A stretch of 64,000 bases of DNA from contig CAMDEE010000001.1 of the NCBI GenBank assembly GCA_945895375.1, positions 186,001 to 250,000 on the forward strand, written 5' to 3'. This document shows positions 1 to 8,080 of this stretch, one piece after another. How positions within the stretch are numbered: position 1 is the first letter of the stretch; every line of letters starts with the position of its first letter. The DNA is from Auritidibacter sp. Marseille-P8566. GTDB taxonomy: Bacteria; Actinomycetota; Actinomycetes; Actinomycetales; Microbacteriaceae. The notes under the pieces were generated by a model that was not told the origin of the DNA, did no database searches, and worked only from the letters and a program-made list of their open reading frames with translations. The position numbers and the translations under genes were made by a program.

Positions 1-435
1 CAACCAGATCTAACCAGATTGGTTGAAGTTGAAGCTGATGAAGCCTTCATCCTGCACCCAGGAGAGTTCGTTCTTGGTTCAACCTATGAGTTTGTAACAC
101 TGCCTGATGACATTGCAGCAAGACTAGAAGGTAAGAGCTCGCTTGGAAGACTAGGTCTTCTAACTCACTCAACAGCAGGATTCGTTGACCCTGGCTTCAA
201 AGGTCACGTAACACTCGAACTTTCTAACACAGCAACACTGCCAATCAAGTTATACCCAGGTATGAAGATCGGTCAGCTTTGCTTCTTCCAACTATCAAGT
301 GCTAGTGAGACTCCATATGGTTCAGCTAAATACAACAGCAGATACCAAGGTCAAAGAGGCCCAACAGCATCTCGTTCATTCCTCAACTTTTATAAAACAG
401 ATGTTGGCAATGAACCGCTAGAGCAAAAGGACTAG
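1..435 (+). CDS. dcd: dCTP deaminase, C-terminal part (5' end outside window)
   Basis: The reading frame is open from base 1, so the first codons are missing; 144 residues are visible. Dcd deaminates dCTP to dUTP in thymidylate supply; many actinobacterial forms also hydrolyse dUTP to dUMP. The trimeric dUTPase-like fold is recognised from the stretch with key residues [11 protein letters not shown] followed by [14 protein letters not shown] and a C-terminal tail with [12 protein letters not shown], which closes over the nucleotide. Mono- or bifunctionality cannot be decided from this fragment. A weak hairpin follows, and the next gene is a separately regulated copper module. Confidence 0.93.
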   Translation, partial: QPDLTRLVEVEADEAFILHPGEFVLGSTYEFVTLPDDIAARLEGKSSLGRLGLLTHSTAGFVDPGFKGHVTLELSNTATLPIKLYPGMKIGQLCFFQLSSASETPYGSAKYNSRYQGQRGPTASRSFLNFYKTDVGNEPLEQKD

Positions 436-444
436 AAAGTTAGC

Positions 445-458
445 CGCCCTTGAGGGCG
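445..458 (+). terminator. Short hairpin after dcd
   Basis: CGCCC-TTGA-GGGCG forms a 5-bp stem ten bases after the dcd stop codon. No run of T follows directly, so termination is only possible, not shown. Confidence 0.35.
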
Positions 459-490
459 AACTGCTCTTTGTTGCCGAGTTGCCATATTTG

Positions 491-540
491 TTCTACTAGT
501 CGTAGAATTAGGTATATTCTACGAATTGTAGAATATACCT
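491..540 (+). promoter_or_regulatory. Two BlaI/CopY-type palindromes in the ycnI-copC promoter
   Basis: Two copies of TTCTAC-N5-GTAGAA lie at 491-507 and 517-533. Their starts are 26 bp apart. The second sits inside a longer perfect inverted repeat with 13-bp arms (510-522 and 528-540) and a GAATT spacer. It overlaps a likely -10 region (TATACC) just before the AAGGAG ribosome-binding site at 541-546. A degenerate copy lies in the blaI promoter at 2746-2762. BlaI-family dimers bind TAC-N5-7-GTA-like palindromes, so these are the probable operators of the BlaI-like repressor nearby. Confidence 0.75.
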
Positions 541-550
541 AAGGAGAAAA

Positions 551-1249
551 ATGAAGAGATTGTTGCTCGTAGCAGCGATTACAGTAGCCCTACTTCCTGC
601 AAGTGCGGCGATGGCCCACGTATCAATAATTCCTGGTGTGGCCGCAAATGGCAGCACCACGGATTCTCTAAAAGCTGGGAAGAGCGGATTCGTAAACTTC
701 CGCATCGGACACGGATGTTCTCTAGAAAAAGAGACATTGAACCCTGCAACTAAGACCAGCATGCTTGGCACTAACTGGGGAACCAAGGAGTTCTCAGTTG
801 AGATCCCCGCTGTTGCTCAGGGTACAGGAACAACTATTCCTAGACCAGCTTGGGTTCCAGGCTGGAAGACTTCTGTAACAAAGAATGCTGTTACTGGAAA
901 CTACTTAGTTACTTGGAAGTCAATCAACAGAGCTTTTGATGTGCCAGATGCACCTGAGGGTAACGCTGGTGGAAGAATGCAGTTTGACTTTGGCGTTCGC
1001 ATCCAGTGGGCAGCTGACTCAGTGGGCCAGAAGGTTTATTTCAAGTCAGTTCAAACTTGTCAGGTAGACGTCCCTGGTGTTGCAGCAAAAGCAAAGACCA
1101 AGACCAAACCAGCAGTAAAGGCAATCAAGCCTAGAAGCTTTGATATCAAAGTCAGCTGGGAAAAGACAGACGGATCTGGCGCTGACACAGTTGCAGATCT
1201 AATCGAACACAACGATGCACCTAGCGTGACTGTATTGGCAGCTAGCTAA
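551..1249 (+). CDS. YcnI-like secreted copper-binding protein (DUF1775)
   Basis: This 232-residue exported protein has a signal peptide ending AMA before His23. After cleavage the mature protein would start with His, as in YcnI proteins, where the N-terminal histidine binds copper. The conserved VPGW segment (Trp105) also fits the family. Unlike many YcnI proteins it has no C-terminal membrane helix; it ends in a Lys-rich linker followed by a short beta-rich region, so it is probably released or held by partners. AAGGAG lies 4 nt before ATG. It overlaps copC by one base (TAATG) and is under the tandem palindromes just upstream. Its role in copper handling is inferred from family and neighbour. 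Confidence 0.85.
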   Translation: MKRLLLVAAITVALLPASAAMAHVSIIPGVAANGSTTDSLKAGKSGFVNFRIGHGCSLEKETLNPATKTSMLGTNWGTKEFSVEIPAVAQGTGTTIPRPAWVPGWKTSVTKNAVTGNYLVTWKSINRAFDVPDAPEGNAGGRMQFDFGVRIQWAADSVGQKVYFKSVQTCQVDVPGVAAKAKTKTKPAVKAIKPRSFDIKVSWEKTDGSGADTVADLIEHNDAPSVTVLAAS

Positions 1250-1623
1250 TGAAGAGGATGCTTGTTGCTCTTTTGTTGATTACAACATTTGTAGCTCCAC
1301 CAGAGCAACAAGCATCCGCTCACGCCAGCCTTGCCATTGCTACACCGGGAGTGGGCAAAGTAATTCATATGTCACCGAAGAATGTACGTCTAACATTCGA
1401 TGAAAACTTAATCAGCCTTGGCAAATCGAATCAAATAAAAGTAACAAACTCCAAAGGCAAGCAAGTAAGCCTTCCAACTACAACTGTTCGTGGAGCGACT
1501 GCAAGCGTGAAGCTAATTACAGGCCTTGAGTACGGTACTTACGTGGTCACTTACAGAGTTGTCTCTGCTGACGGGCACATCGTTTCATCGAAGTATAAGT
1601 TCTACTACCGAAAGAAGAGCTAG
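1249..1623 (+). CDS. copC: CopC-like exported copper-binding protein
   Basis: This 124-residue protein has a signal peptide ending ASA before His25, so the mature N-terminus is His-Ala, as in CopC. The beta-sandwich ends with a DGH motif followed by SSKYKFYY; the N-terminal His together with the Asp and His of DGH is the known Cu(II) site of CopC. It probably binds copper outside the cytoplasmic membrane. There is no CopD permease domain fused or adjacent. Translation is coupled to ycnI by the TAATG overlap. Its last bases overlap the stop codon of the convergent M56 protease gene. Confidence 0.86.
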   Translation: MKRMLVALLLITTFVAPPEQQASAHASLAIATPGVGKVIHMSPKNVRLTFDENLISLGKSNQIKVTNSKGKQVSLPTTTVRGATASVKLITGLEYGTYVVTYRVVSADGHIVSSKYKFYYRKKS

Positions 1624-2363
1624 CAGTAAGCTCCAAGAATATCCTTAGCTTCACCAAGAGCCTTAGCGCCAACCTTCTTTTCTGCAGCTTGATCTGCAGC
1701 TAGCTCAGTGAGCTGGTTGATCTCATGATTGAAACAAATCGCTAACCAAGACCATGGGGTAGCCACCAGAAGTCTTTTGGCCAAAGACTTGATTTCAAGA
1801 TGATGCCTTTTTAGGTGTGTGTATTCGTGCCAGAGAACAGCCTCTAATTGCTCCACATTCAAGGCATTAGCTGTACCTCTGGTCATAAAAATGAATTTTT
1901 CCCCATCTACTTTTTTTGCAAAGGCAAGACGTGGTTCCAACGGAACCAGTATCACAGGAATGTCTTGAAATCTTCTAAATTCACGACCAATTGACATGAA
2001 CTTCTCGCCAAGGGCTCTTGCCTCGAGTAGTAGAGGTTCAAACTTAATGGTTAATACGGAAATCCAAATACCGATGCCAGCAACCATTACCCATGGGAGC
2101 ACGCTCACAAGAATTACCGTGACTATGGAGGAATCACCGACTGATCCTCGAGTTAGATAGTCATAGGTATCTAGAGCTACAAACAAAGCTAAACCTATTG
2201 CGCCAAACAAGCTGATAAGAGCTAGTACAACTGTTGCCACCCAAACGCGAATCCCAAGATTTGGCTTTCTCCTAAACATCCCTAGCCATGTGACAGGGGC
2301 TACAAGAGACAAATTGAGTAGCAGTAATAGGTCAAATAAAAGTAGCAGGCCAATAAAGGACAC
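1620..2363 (-). CDS. Short BlaR1/MecR1-like M56 membrane metalloprotease
   Basis: At 247 residues it has about three membrane segments (roughly 4-26, 41-64, 79-103) and a zinc-protease core with HEYTH at 179-183 and a downstream ELAAD (Glu220, Asp224). BlaR1/MecR1 proteins cleave the cognate BlaI repressor when induced. This one lacks the large extracellular sensor domain that would roughly double its length, so what it senses is not evident. It lies 3 bp downstream of the BlaI-like gene on the same strand, a standard repressor-protease pair. The copper genes next door suggest a metal or envelope-stress signal; that part is inference. Confidence 0.85.
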   Translation of the reverse strand: MSFIGLLLLFDLLLLLNLSLVAPVTWLGMFRRKPNLGIRVWVATVVLALISLFGAIGLALFVALDTYDYLTRGSVGDSSIVTVILVSVLPWVMVAGIGIWISVLTIKFEPLLLEARALGEKFMSIGREFRRFQDIPVILVPLEPRLAFAKKVDGEKFIFMTRGTANALNVEQLEAVLWHEYTHLKRHHLEIKSLAKRLLVATPWSWLAICFNHEINQLTELAADQAAEKKVGAKALGEAKDILGAYC

Positions 2364-2366
2364 CGC

Positions 2367-2738
2367 CTACTTCCCCTTGCGCAGGCTACTCCTAAGAGCA
2401 TCTTTGATTTCAGGTGAAAGAGAGTCAACGAAGTTGGCAACAACTAGAGAAGGATTATGTGAGCCTTCCAGGAGTTCAAGTAGAGAAGCGGCAGCTTGCT
2501 CGTCGCGGCTAAGAGTGGATTCGAAGACAAGTGACTTTCCATCAAGCTTTCTTCTTCTAACAAGCTCTTTGTCGCATAGACGGCTCAAGATGGTGAGCAA
2601 CGTGGTTAGAGCAATAGATCCTTGAGGTTCAATACTTTTCAGGATGTCTTGTGAACCAATATCGGTAGCACCTGATTCTTCAAGACTCCAAAGCGCATGT
2701 AGCACTTCTGCTTCAAGCTCACCGTGTTTTCTAGTCAT
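2367..2738 (-). CDS. BlaI/MecI/CopY-family transcriptional repressor
   Basis: This 123-residue protein begins with a winged helix (about residues 1-75, including the conserved segment around LTTLLTILSRLCDKELV) followed by a short dimerisation helix region, the size and layout of BlaI. Family members repress target promoters as dimers and are destroyed by their M56 partner. The start fits a leaderless transcript: TAGAAT (2745-2750, minus strand) lies exactly 6 nt before ATG. A degenerate form of the ycnI palindrome overlaps that -10 box, so autorepression is likely. It probably controls ycnI-copC as well as itself. Confidence 0.88.
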   Translation of the reverse strand: MTRKHGELEAEVLHALWSLEESGATDIGSQDILKSIEPQGSIALTTLLTILSRLCDKELVRRRKLDGKSLVFESTLSRDEQAAASLLELLEGSHNPSLVVANFVDSLSPEIKDALRSSLRKGK

Positions 2739-2745
2739 AGCTTTA

Positions 2746-2762
2746 TTCTATAGTTTGTAGAG
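2746..2762 (-). promoter_or_regulatory. Degenerate BlaI operator over the blaI -10 box
   Basis: TTCTAT-AGTTT-GTAGAG differs from the ycnI copies (TTCTAC-N5-GTAGAA) at the last base of each arm. It overlaps the minus-strand -10 box TAGAAT at 2745-2750, a position suited to autorepression. Confidence 0.6.
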
Positions 2763-2789
2763 CAAAAGCCAATGGCTGTTCTTGATGGA

Positions 2790-4088
2790 CTAGTTAATCA
2801 CCTGTGGTCTTGGGTGCACTCTCATCAATAGAGCTAGACCAACAATCAGGATCAGGATGATTCCCCAGATACCGTAGATGGTTGTGTTGCCTTCTACACC
2901 AAGTTGGATTGCAGACCAGATGCTGAATGCCCAAAGGCTTCCAGACAAGAATGAGATAGCGCGACCGGTTAGTTGGTAAAGACCAAAGACTTCACCTTCT
3001 CTACCAGATGGTGTGAATCTAGAAACGAATGTTCTGCTCGATGCTTGAGCAGGGCCTACAAATAGACACAGAAGCAAACCAAACAACCAGTAAGCAGGCT
3101 GACCGTAACCAGCAAAGATGAATACACAGCTACCAGCTGCAATCAAACCAAATAGGGAAGCAACGATGACTGTCTTTGATCCGAGTCTGTCATCAAGGAT
3201 TCCACCGATTGCTGCACCGATTCCAGAAACAATGTTTGCTGCGATGCCGTAGTAAATAATAGATGTTTGATTAAAACCAAAAGCTAGTGTTCCAAGAACG
3301 GCACCGAAGGTGAAGATACCAGCAAGACCATCTCTATAAACAGCACTAGAGATTAGAAACTTTAGAGTCTCAGGAGCTTGCTGACGAAGAGTAACAAGCT
3401 GTCCCCATACCTTGGAATAAGAAGAAAGAATGCTTTCTTTAGCAACAGTTTGCTTTTCGATTTCTGGAACGAATAGAAGAAGTGGGATAGAGAACACTAA
3501 TGTCCAGATTGCAGCAAATGCAAAGATCGAACGAATGTTTAGAGAGTCATCTGTTGGAATACCAAACCAAGGAACATCTGGAAGAGCGAAACCAATTAGA
3601 GAAATAAGTAGCAGAATGATTCCACCGGTATAACCCAGGGCCCAAGCAAAACCCGAAATCTTTCCGATGTTCTTCTCTGTTGTTACACCCTTCAACATGG
3701 CGTAGTAGTTAATGAATGCAGATTCTTGAACTAGAGAACCAGTTGCATAAAGAACTAAACCAAACAAGAAGAACTCAGGCTTTGGTTCAACAAAGAAAGC
3801 TGAAATCATGATGGCAACTAGAACCAGGGTCAGTGTTACAACCCAGAACTTTCTTCTACCGTTGACATCTGATCTTCTACCAAGAACCGGAGCAATGATT
3901 GCGAGAACTACACCAGCTATCGCTGTTGCCCAACCGATGGCTTGATCTGGGTTCTGGGCTGCTGTAGCAACAGCGCTAGCAAGATAGACCGGGAAGATGA
4001 AGGTCTGCATGATGGTCGGGTAAGGCTGCTCCGCCCAGTCCCATAGCATCCAGGAAAAAGTCTTGAGTCTTGAACTTGGTTTAGTCAT
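2790..4088 (-). CDS. MFS transporter, UMF1/Atg22-like family
   Basis: This 432-residue protein has about twelve hydrophobic segments. The N-terminus (WMLWDWAEQPYPTIMQTFIFP) and the GRRSDVNGRRKFW loop between helices 2 and 3 match the UMF1 family of the major facilitator superfamily, related to yeast Atg22, a vacuolar amino-acid exporter. The bacterial substrate is unknown. I use ATG at 4088; a TTG two codons upstream is possible. It is transcribed divergently from dnaK, and a TTTTGAG-C-CTCAAAA palindrome (4117-4131) lies in front of it. Its 3' end leaves 51 bp that hold the blaI promoter. Confidence 0.8.
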   Translation of the reverse strand: MTKPSSRLKTFSWMLWDWAEQPYPTIMQTFIFPVYLASAVATAAQNPDQAIGWATAIAGVVLAIIAPVLGRRSDVNGRRKFWVVTLTLVLVAIMISAFFVEPKPEFFLFGLVLYATGSLVQESAFINYYAMLKGVTTEKNIGKISGFAWALGYTGGIILLLISLIGFALPDVPWFGIPTDDSLNIRSIFAFAAIWTLVFSIPLLLFVPEIEKQTVAKESILSSYSKVWGQLVTLRQQAPETLKFLISSAVYRDGLAGIFTFGAVLGTLAFGFNQTSIIYYGIAANIVSGIGAAIGGILDDRLGSKTVIVASLFGLIAAGSCVFIFAGYGQPAYWLFGLLLCLFVGPAQASSRTFVSRFTPSGREGEVFGLYQLTGRAISFLSGSLWAFSIWSAIQLGVEGNTTIYGIWGIILILIVGLALLMRVHPRPQVIN

Positions 4089-4177
4089 GTTCAATAGTTT
4101 GACGGCTTTTGAGCCTCAAAACATCCTCATTCGAGCACTTTTTCACAACGATTACCCAATTGTTAGCCCAAAGCGAA

Positions 4178-4198
4178 CTTGAGCCAGTTCACATCAAG
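4178..4198 (+). promoter_or_regulatory. HAIR-like HspR operator, upstream copy
   Basis: CTTGAGC-N7-CATCAAG matches the HAIR consensus CTTGAGT-N7-ACTCAAG at 11 of 14 arm positions. It lies 64 bp upstream of the stronger copy in the dnaK promoter region. Confidence 0.65.
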
Positions 4199-4214
4199 TT
4201 TTCAGGGTATTGGC

Positions 4215-4243
4215 TTGACATAATGCATTGGTTTTGTGAAACT
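4215..4243 (+). promoter_or_regulatory. Candidate dnaK promoter
   Basis: TTGACA at 4215-4220 is followed, after 17 bp, by GAAACT at 4238-4243. The -10 is close to the TAAACT boxes seen before other genes in this window, and its end overlaps the HAIR operator at 4242, as expected for HspR repression. Confidence 0.5.
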
Positions 4244-4262
4244 TGAGTCAACAAGGCTCAAG
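4242..4262 (+). promoter_or_regulatory. HAIR operator (HspR site) of the dnaK operon
   Basis: CTTGAGT-N7-GCTCAAG matches the HAIR consensus at 13 of 14 arm positions. HspR, encoded by the last gene of this operon, represses the operon through such sites together with DnaK. Confidence 0.88.
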
Positions 4263-4327
4263 TTCGAGTTTTGAGACATAAATGCTGCGGCCCAGTAAGG
4301 GCGAGCACTAATAAGGAGAACAACCAC

Positions 4328-6157
4328 ATGGCACGTGCAGTAGGTATTGACCTAGGTACAACAAACAGCGCAGTAAGCGTATTGGAAGGTGGAGAGCCGA
4401 CCGTTATCGCTAACGCAGAGGGGTTCCGCACTACCCCTTCGATCGTTGCATTCACTAAGGACGGCGAAGTGCTTGTCGGTGAAACCGCTAAGCGCCAAGC
4501 AGTCACAAACGTGGACAGAACCATAGCTTCGGTGAAGCGTCACATGGGTACCACCTGGAACTTTGATGTTGACGGTAAGAAATACACCGCCCAAGAACTA
4601 TCAGCACGTATCTTAGGAAAGCTTAAGAGAGATGCTGAGACCTATTTAGGTGAGCCAGTGACAGATGCAGTTATCACTGTCCCTGCTTACTTCAATGACG
4701 CCGAGCGTCAAGCAACCAAAGAAGCAGGTGAGATTGCTGGGCTTAACGTTCTAAGAATTATTAACGAGCCAACAGCAGCAGCTCTTGCTTATGGTCTTGA
4801 TAAAGGTAAAGAAGATGAATTGATCTTGGTCTTCGACCTAGGTGGTGGAACATTTGACGTTTCACTTCTAGAAGTTGGAAAAGATGATGGCTTCTCAACT
4901 ATCCAGGTAAAAGCAACCTCAGGTGATAACCGCCTAGGTGGAGATGACTGGGACCAGAGACTTGTTGATCACTTGATCAAGAAGTTCAAGGAGACAACTG
5001 GTGTTGATGTTTCTAAAGACAAGATTGCTCTTCAGCGTCTAAAGGAAGCAGCAGAGCAGGCTAAGAAAGAACTCTCTCAGTCGATGTCAACTAACGTTCA
5101 GTTGCCTTACCTTTCTCTAACCGAGAATGGTCCAGCTAACTTGGACGAGAGCATCACTCGTGCACAGTTCGAACAAATGACAAACGATCTGCTAGAGCGC
5201 ACTCGTAAGCCATTCAACGACGTAATCAAAGAAGCTGGCGTAAAGGTAGCTGACATTGCTCACGTAATTCTTGTTGGTGGTTCAACTCGTATGCCACAGG
5301 TAGCAGAACTAGTGAAAACTCTTTCTGGTGGTAGAGAAGCTAACAAGGGTGTGAACCCTGATGAAGTAGTTGCAGTTGGTGCATCACTTCAAGCTGGTGT
5401 ATTGAAGGGTGAGCGTAAAGACGTTCTATTGATTGACGTGACTCCACTATCTCTTGGTATTGAAACCAAGGGTGGCATCATGACTAAGTTGATTGAACGT
5501 AACACTGCGATTCCAACTAAGCGATCAGAAGTTTTCACAACTGCTGATGACAACCAGCCTGCAGTTAGCATCCAGGTTTACCAAGGTGAAAGAGATTTCA
5601 CTAGAGACAACAAGTCACTAGGAAACTTCGAACTAACCGGTATCGCTCCTGCACCAAGAGGTTTGCCACAGATCGAAGTTACCTTCGACATCGATGCAAA
5701 CGGAATCGTGCACGTGTCTGCTAAGGACAAGGGAACTAACAAGGAACAGTCAATGACTATTACTGGCGGTTCTTCTCTTTCCAAGGAAGACATCGAGCGC
5801 ATGGTTAAGGATGCAGAAGAGCACGCAGCTGAAGATAAGAAGCGTCGTGAAGAAGCAGACACTCGCAACCAGGGTGAGCAGATGGTTTACCAGATCGAGA
5901 AGTTGATCAAGGACAACGACCAGAAGCTTTCTGAAGAAGTGAAGAGCGACGTGCAAGCAGATGTTGACGCTCTAAAGACTGCTCTTGCAGGAGAAGACTT
6001 CGATGCCGTGAAGTCAGCTCTTGAGAAGCTAACTGAATCACAGACTAAGTTGGGCGAGGCTATCTACGCTGCTGCTTCACAAGAAGCAGCGCAGGAAGCA
6101 CCTTCAACTGAAGATGTGGTCGACGCTGAAGTAGTCGAAGAAGAAGAGAAGAAGTAA
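4328..6157 (+). CDS. dnaK: Chaperone DnaK (Hsp70)
   Basis: This 609-residue Hsp70 has the ATPase domain first (GIDLGTTNS near the N-terminus, then [16 protein letters not shown] and [12 protein letters not shown]), followed by the substrate-binding domain and a helical lid. The tail is acidic and ends VVEEEEKK. It folds and refolds cytoplasmic proteins with DnaJ and GrpE. I choose ATG 4328, with AAGGAG at 4313-4318, instead of the in-frame ATG at 4271, whose extra residues are not Hsp70-like. It overlaps grpE by one base. HAIR sites upstream indicate HspR control. Confidence 0.98.
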   Translation: MARAVGIDLGTTNSAVSVLEGGEPTVIANAEGFRTTPSIVAFTKDGEVLVGETAKRQAVTNVDRTIASVKRHMGTTWNFDVDGKKYTAQELSARILGKLKRDAETYLGEPVTDAVITVPAYFNDAERQATKEAGEIAGLNVLRIINEPTAAALAYGLDKGKEDELILVFDLGGGTFDVSLLEVGKDDGFSTIQVKATSGDNRLGGDDWDQRLVDHLIKKFKETTGVDVSKDKIALQRLKEAAEQAKKELSQSMSTNVQLPYLSLTENGPANLDESITRAQFEQMTNDLLERTRKPFNDVIKEAGVKVADIAHVILVGGSTRMPQVAELVKTLSGGREANKGVNPDEVVAVGASLQAGVLKGERKDVLLIDVTPLSLGIETKGGIMTKLIERNTAIPTKRSEVFTTADDNQPAVSIQVYQGERDFTRDNKSLGNFELTGIAPAPRGLPQIEVTFDIDANGIVHVSAKDKGTNKEQSMTITGGSSLSKEDIERMVKDAEEHAAEDKKRREEADTRNQGEQMVYQIEKLIKDNDQKLSEEVKSDVQADVDALKTALAGEDFDAVKSALEKLTESQTKLGEAIYAAASQEAAQEAPSTEDVVDAEVVEEEEKK

Positions 6158-6690
6158 TGTCGGAAGAGTTTGAGTCGGGATCTACAGGTCCCGACTCACC
6201 CGACGACAACACTCCTCTTGATCCAATCGATGCTGAATTACAAGATCTAGTTGAAGAAACCGGGCCTATCAGCAAAGAAGCAGAGCTCCTAGCTGACTTG
6301 CAAAGACTTCAAGCAGAGTTCGTGAACTTCAAGACTCGTGTTGAAAGAGACAGAGATGTTGCTCGCAACGCAGCTATTGCTGAAGTAATCAGAGCGTTCC
6401 TACCTGCATTCGATGATCTTTCATTGGCTGAAGCTCACGGCGATCTTGAAGGATCACCGTTTGCTGCAGTTCTAAACAAACTGCGTAACGGTGGTGACAA
6501 GTTTGGTCTTGAAGTGTTTGGTGCCAAGGGTGAGAAATTTGATCCTGAATTACACAATGCACTAGTTCAAACTCCATCTGCTGATGTTACTGAGAATGTT
6601 ATTGCAGATGTAATCTCTCCTGGATACAAACTAGGTGATCGACTAATTCGTCCAGCTATGGTTGCAGTTTTTATTCCTGAAGCGAAGTAG
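6157..6690 (+). CDS. grpE: Nucleotide exchange factor GrpE
   Basis: The 177-residue protein has a variable acidic N-terminus, a long helix (about 45-90, with LQRLQAEFVNFKTRVERDRD) and the beta-rich head containing FDPELHNALVQ and VISPGYKLGDRLIRPAMVAV. It dimerises and releases ADP from DnaK. Its ATG overlaps the dnaK stop codon (TAATG), and dnaJ starts 7 bp downstream, so the three are co-translated or co-transcribed. Confidence 0.97.
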   Translation: MSEEFESGSTGPDSPDDNTPLDPIDAELQDLVEETGPISKEAELLADLQRLQAEFVNFKTRVERDRDVARNAAIAEVIRAFLPAFDDLSLAEAHGDLEGSPFAAVLNKLRNGGDKFGLEVFGAKGEKFDPELHNALVQTPSADVTENVIADVISPGYKLGDRLIRPAMVAVFIPEAK

Positions 6691-6697
6691 ATAAGTT

Positions 6698-7603
6698 ATG
6701 GCAAGTCAAGATTGGTTAGAGAAGGACTTCTATAAAGTTCTTGGCGTCGCTAAAGATGTGTCTGAAGCAGAACTAAAGAAGGTTTATAGAAAGCTCGCTA
6801 GAAAATATCACCCTGACTCAAATCCAGGCGATGCTAAATCAGAAGCGAAGTTCAAAGAAATCTCAGAAGCCTATTCTGTTCTCTCTGATAAAGATCAGCG
6901 TAAAGAATACGATCAGTTCAGAGCAATGGGTGGTGGAGCAAGATTCACTGCCCCTGGTGGTCAAGGGCAATCAAGCGCTGGCTTCGAAGATGTCTTTGCA
7001 AACTTGTTTGGTGGCGGTGGTCGAGGCTTTGGTGGTTTTGGTGGACCAATGCCGGGACAAGATCTTTCTGCAACAACTGAACTTCCGTTCATTGATGCAG
7101 TCAATGGAACAACAATCAAGTTGAACTACACAGGACTAGATCCAATCAATGCAAAAATACCCGCCGGTGTTTTAGATGGTCAGAAGATTAAACTTCGTGG
7201 CAAAGGTGCAACTTCACCTAATGGTGGACCTAATGGTGATTTAGTAATCACGATTACAGTTAAACCTCACCCTGTATTTAGTCGTGATGGAAACAACCTT
7301 CGAATTACTGTTCCAATTACTTTTGCGGAGGCAGTCTTAGGTGCAACTATTTCTGTGCCAACTCTTGGTGGGGATCCTGTGAAGTTAAAGGTTGCTCCTA
7401 ACACCCCTAACGGAAGAGTTCTTCGCGTTAAAGGTAAAGGTGTGACAACAGCTAAAGGTGTTGGTGATTTATTGGCTAGCGTTGAGGTTCTTGTTCCTTC
7501 ACATGTTTCAGATAAGGCAGCTAAGGCTCTAGCTGAGTTTGACGAGTTACTTCCTAAGGAAGATCCACGTGCTGACCTCTTGAATAAGGCAGGGCTGCTC
7601 TAA
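6698..7603 (+). CDS. dnaJ: J-domain co-chaperone lacking the zinc finger (DnaJ/CbpA-like)
   Basis: The 301-residue protein has a J domain (about 10-73) with the HPD motif, a Gly/Phe-rich stretch (about 84-125), and two C-terminal beta domains that bind substrate. The four CxxCxGxG zinc-binding repeats of classical DnaJ are absent, so it is a class B (CbpA-like) J protein although it occupies the dnaJ position of the operon. It stimulates DnaK ATPase and delivers substrates. It overlaps hspR by one base. Confidence 0.93.
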   Translation: MASQDWLEKDFYKVLGVAKDVSEAELKKVYRKLARKYHPDSNPGDAKSEAKFKEISEAYSVLSDKDQRKEYDQFRAMGGGARFTAPGGQGQSSAGFEDVFANLFGGGGRGFGGFGGPMPGQDLSATTELPFIDAVNGTTIKLNYTGLDPINAKIPAGVLDGQKIKLRGKGATSPNGGPNGDLVITITVKPHPVFSRDGNNLRITVPITFAEAVLGATISVPTLGGDPVKLKVAPNTPNGRVLRVKGKGVTTAKGVGDLLASVEVLVPSHVSDKAAKALAEFDELLPKEDPRADLLNKAGLL

Positions 7604-8016
7604 TGAACAACATCGATCCAGATGCACCGATTCTGACTATTGCTGCTGCTGCAGAATTAGCCAGAATGCACCCGCAGACCCTTAGACAGTATGACCGCAT
7701 GGGGTTGGTAAGACCTTCTAGAACTATTGGACAATCCAGGAGATATACCCTTCGAAACGTCAGCCAATTGGCTGAAGTAGCCAAGCTCTCAAGCGAAGGG
7801 GTCTCTCTAGTTGCTATCAAGAGAATCCTGGATCTCGAGAACTACGTTGTTGACATGAAACGGCGCGTAACTGAACTCGAAAAGCTAGTTGAGGAACTAA
7901 CTCAGAAGCAACCTGGGGCTAGGGTCTTTGCGGTTGGTGATGCTGGGACCGTGAGCATTCCTTCGGGCAGAAGGCCCAAGAAATCTACCTCAGTGGTCCT
8001 TTGGAGACGTTCCTAG
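7603..8016 (+). CDS. hspR: Heat-shock repressor HspR (MerR family)
   Basis: The 137-residue protein has a MerR-type winged helix at its N-terminus (MHPQTLRQYDRMGLVRPSRT and the following RRYTLRNV wing) and a coiled-coil-like segment near residues 75-105. HspR represses dnaK operons by binding HAIR sites and uses DnaK as co-repressor. Two HAIR sites lie upstream of dnaK in this window, so autoregulation of the whole operon is expected. It ends the operon; no clear terminator follows. Confidence 0.95.
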   Translation: MNNIDPDAPILTIAAAAELARMHPQTLRQYDRMGLVRPSRTIGQSRRYTLRNVSQLAEVAKLSSEGVSLVAIKRILDLENYVVDMKRRVTELEKLVEELTQKQPGARVFAVGDAGTVSIPSGRRPKKSTSVVLWRRS

Positions 8017-8065
8017 TAGGTTCTCTATCGCGAACTTCTTCAGTCCTATTTAGGCACTGATTCGC

Positions 8066-8080
8066 TAAAATTGGGCACTA
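8066..8080 (+). promoter_or_regulatory. Likely leaderless promoter of the RCK channel gene
   Basis: TAAAAT (8066-8071) lies 8 nt before ATG 8080 and there is no purine-rich ribosome-binding site, so transcription probably starts at or just before the start codon. No good -35 is seen. Confidence 0.45.

Noticed and set aside
2290..2625. 111-codon plus-strand ORF across the protease/BlaI junction
   Set aside because: It is antisense to two well-supported genes and contains no features of its own.
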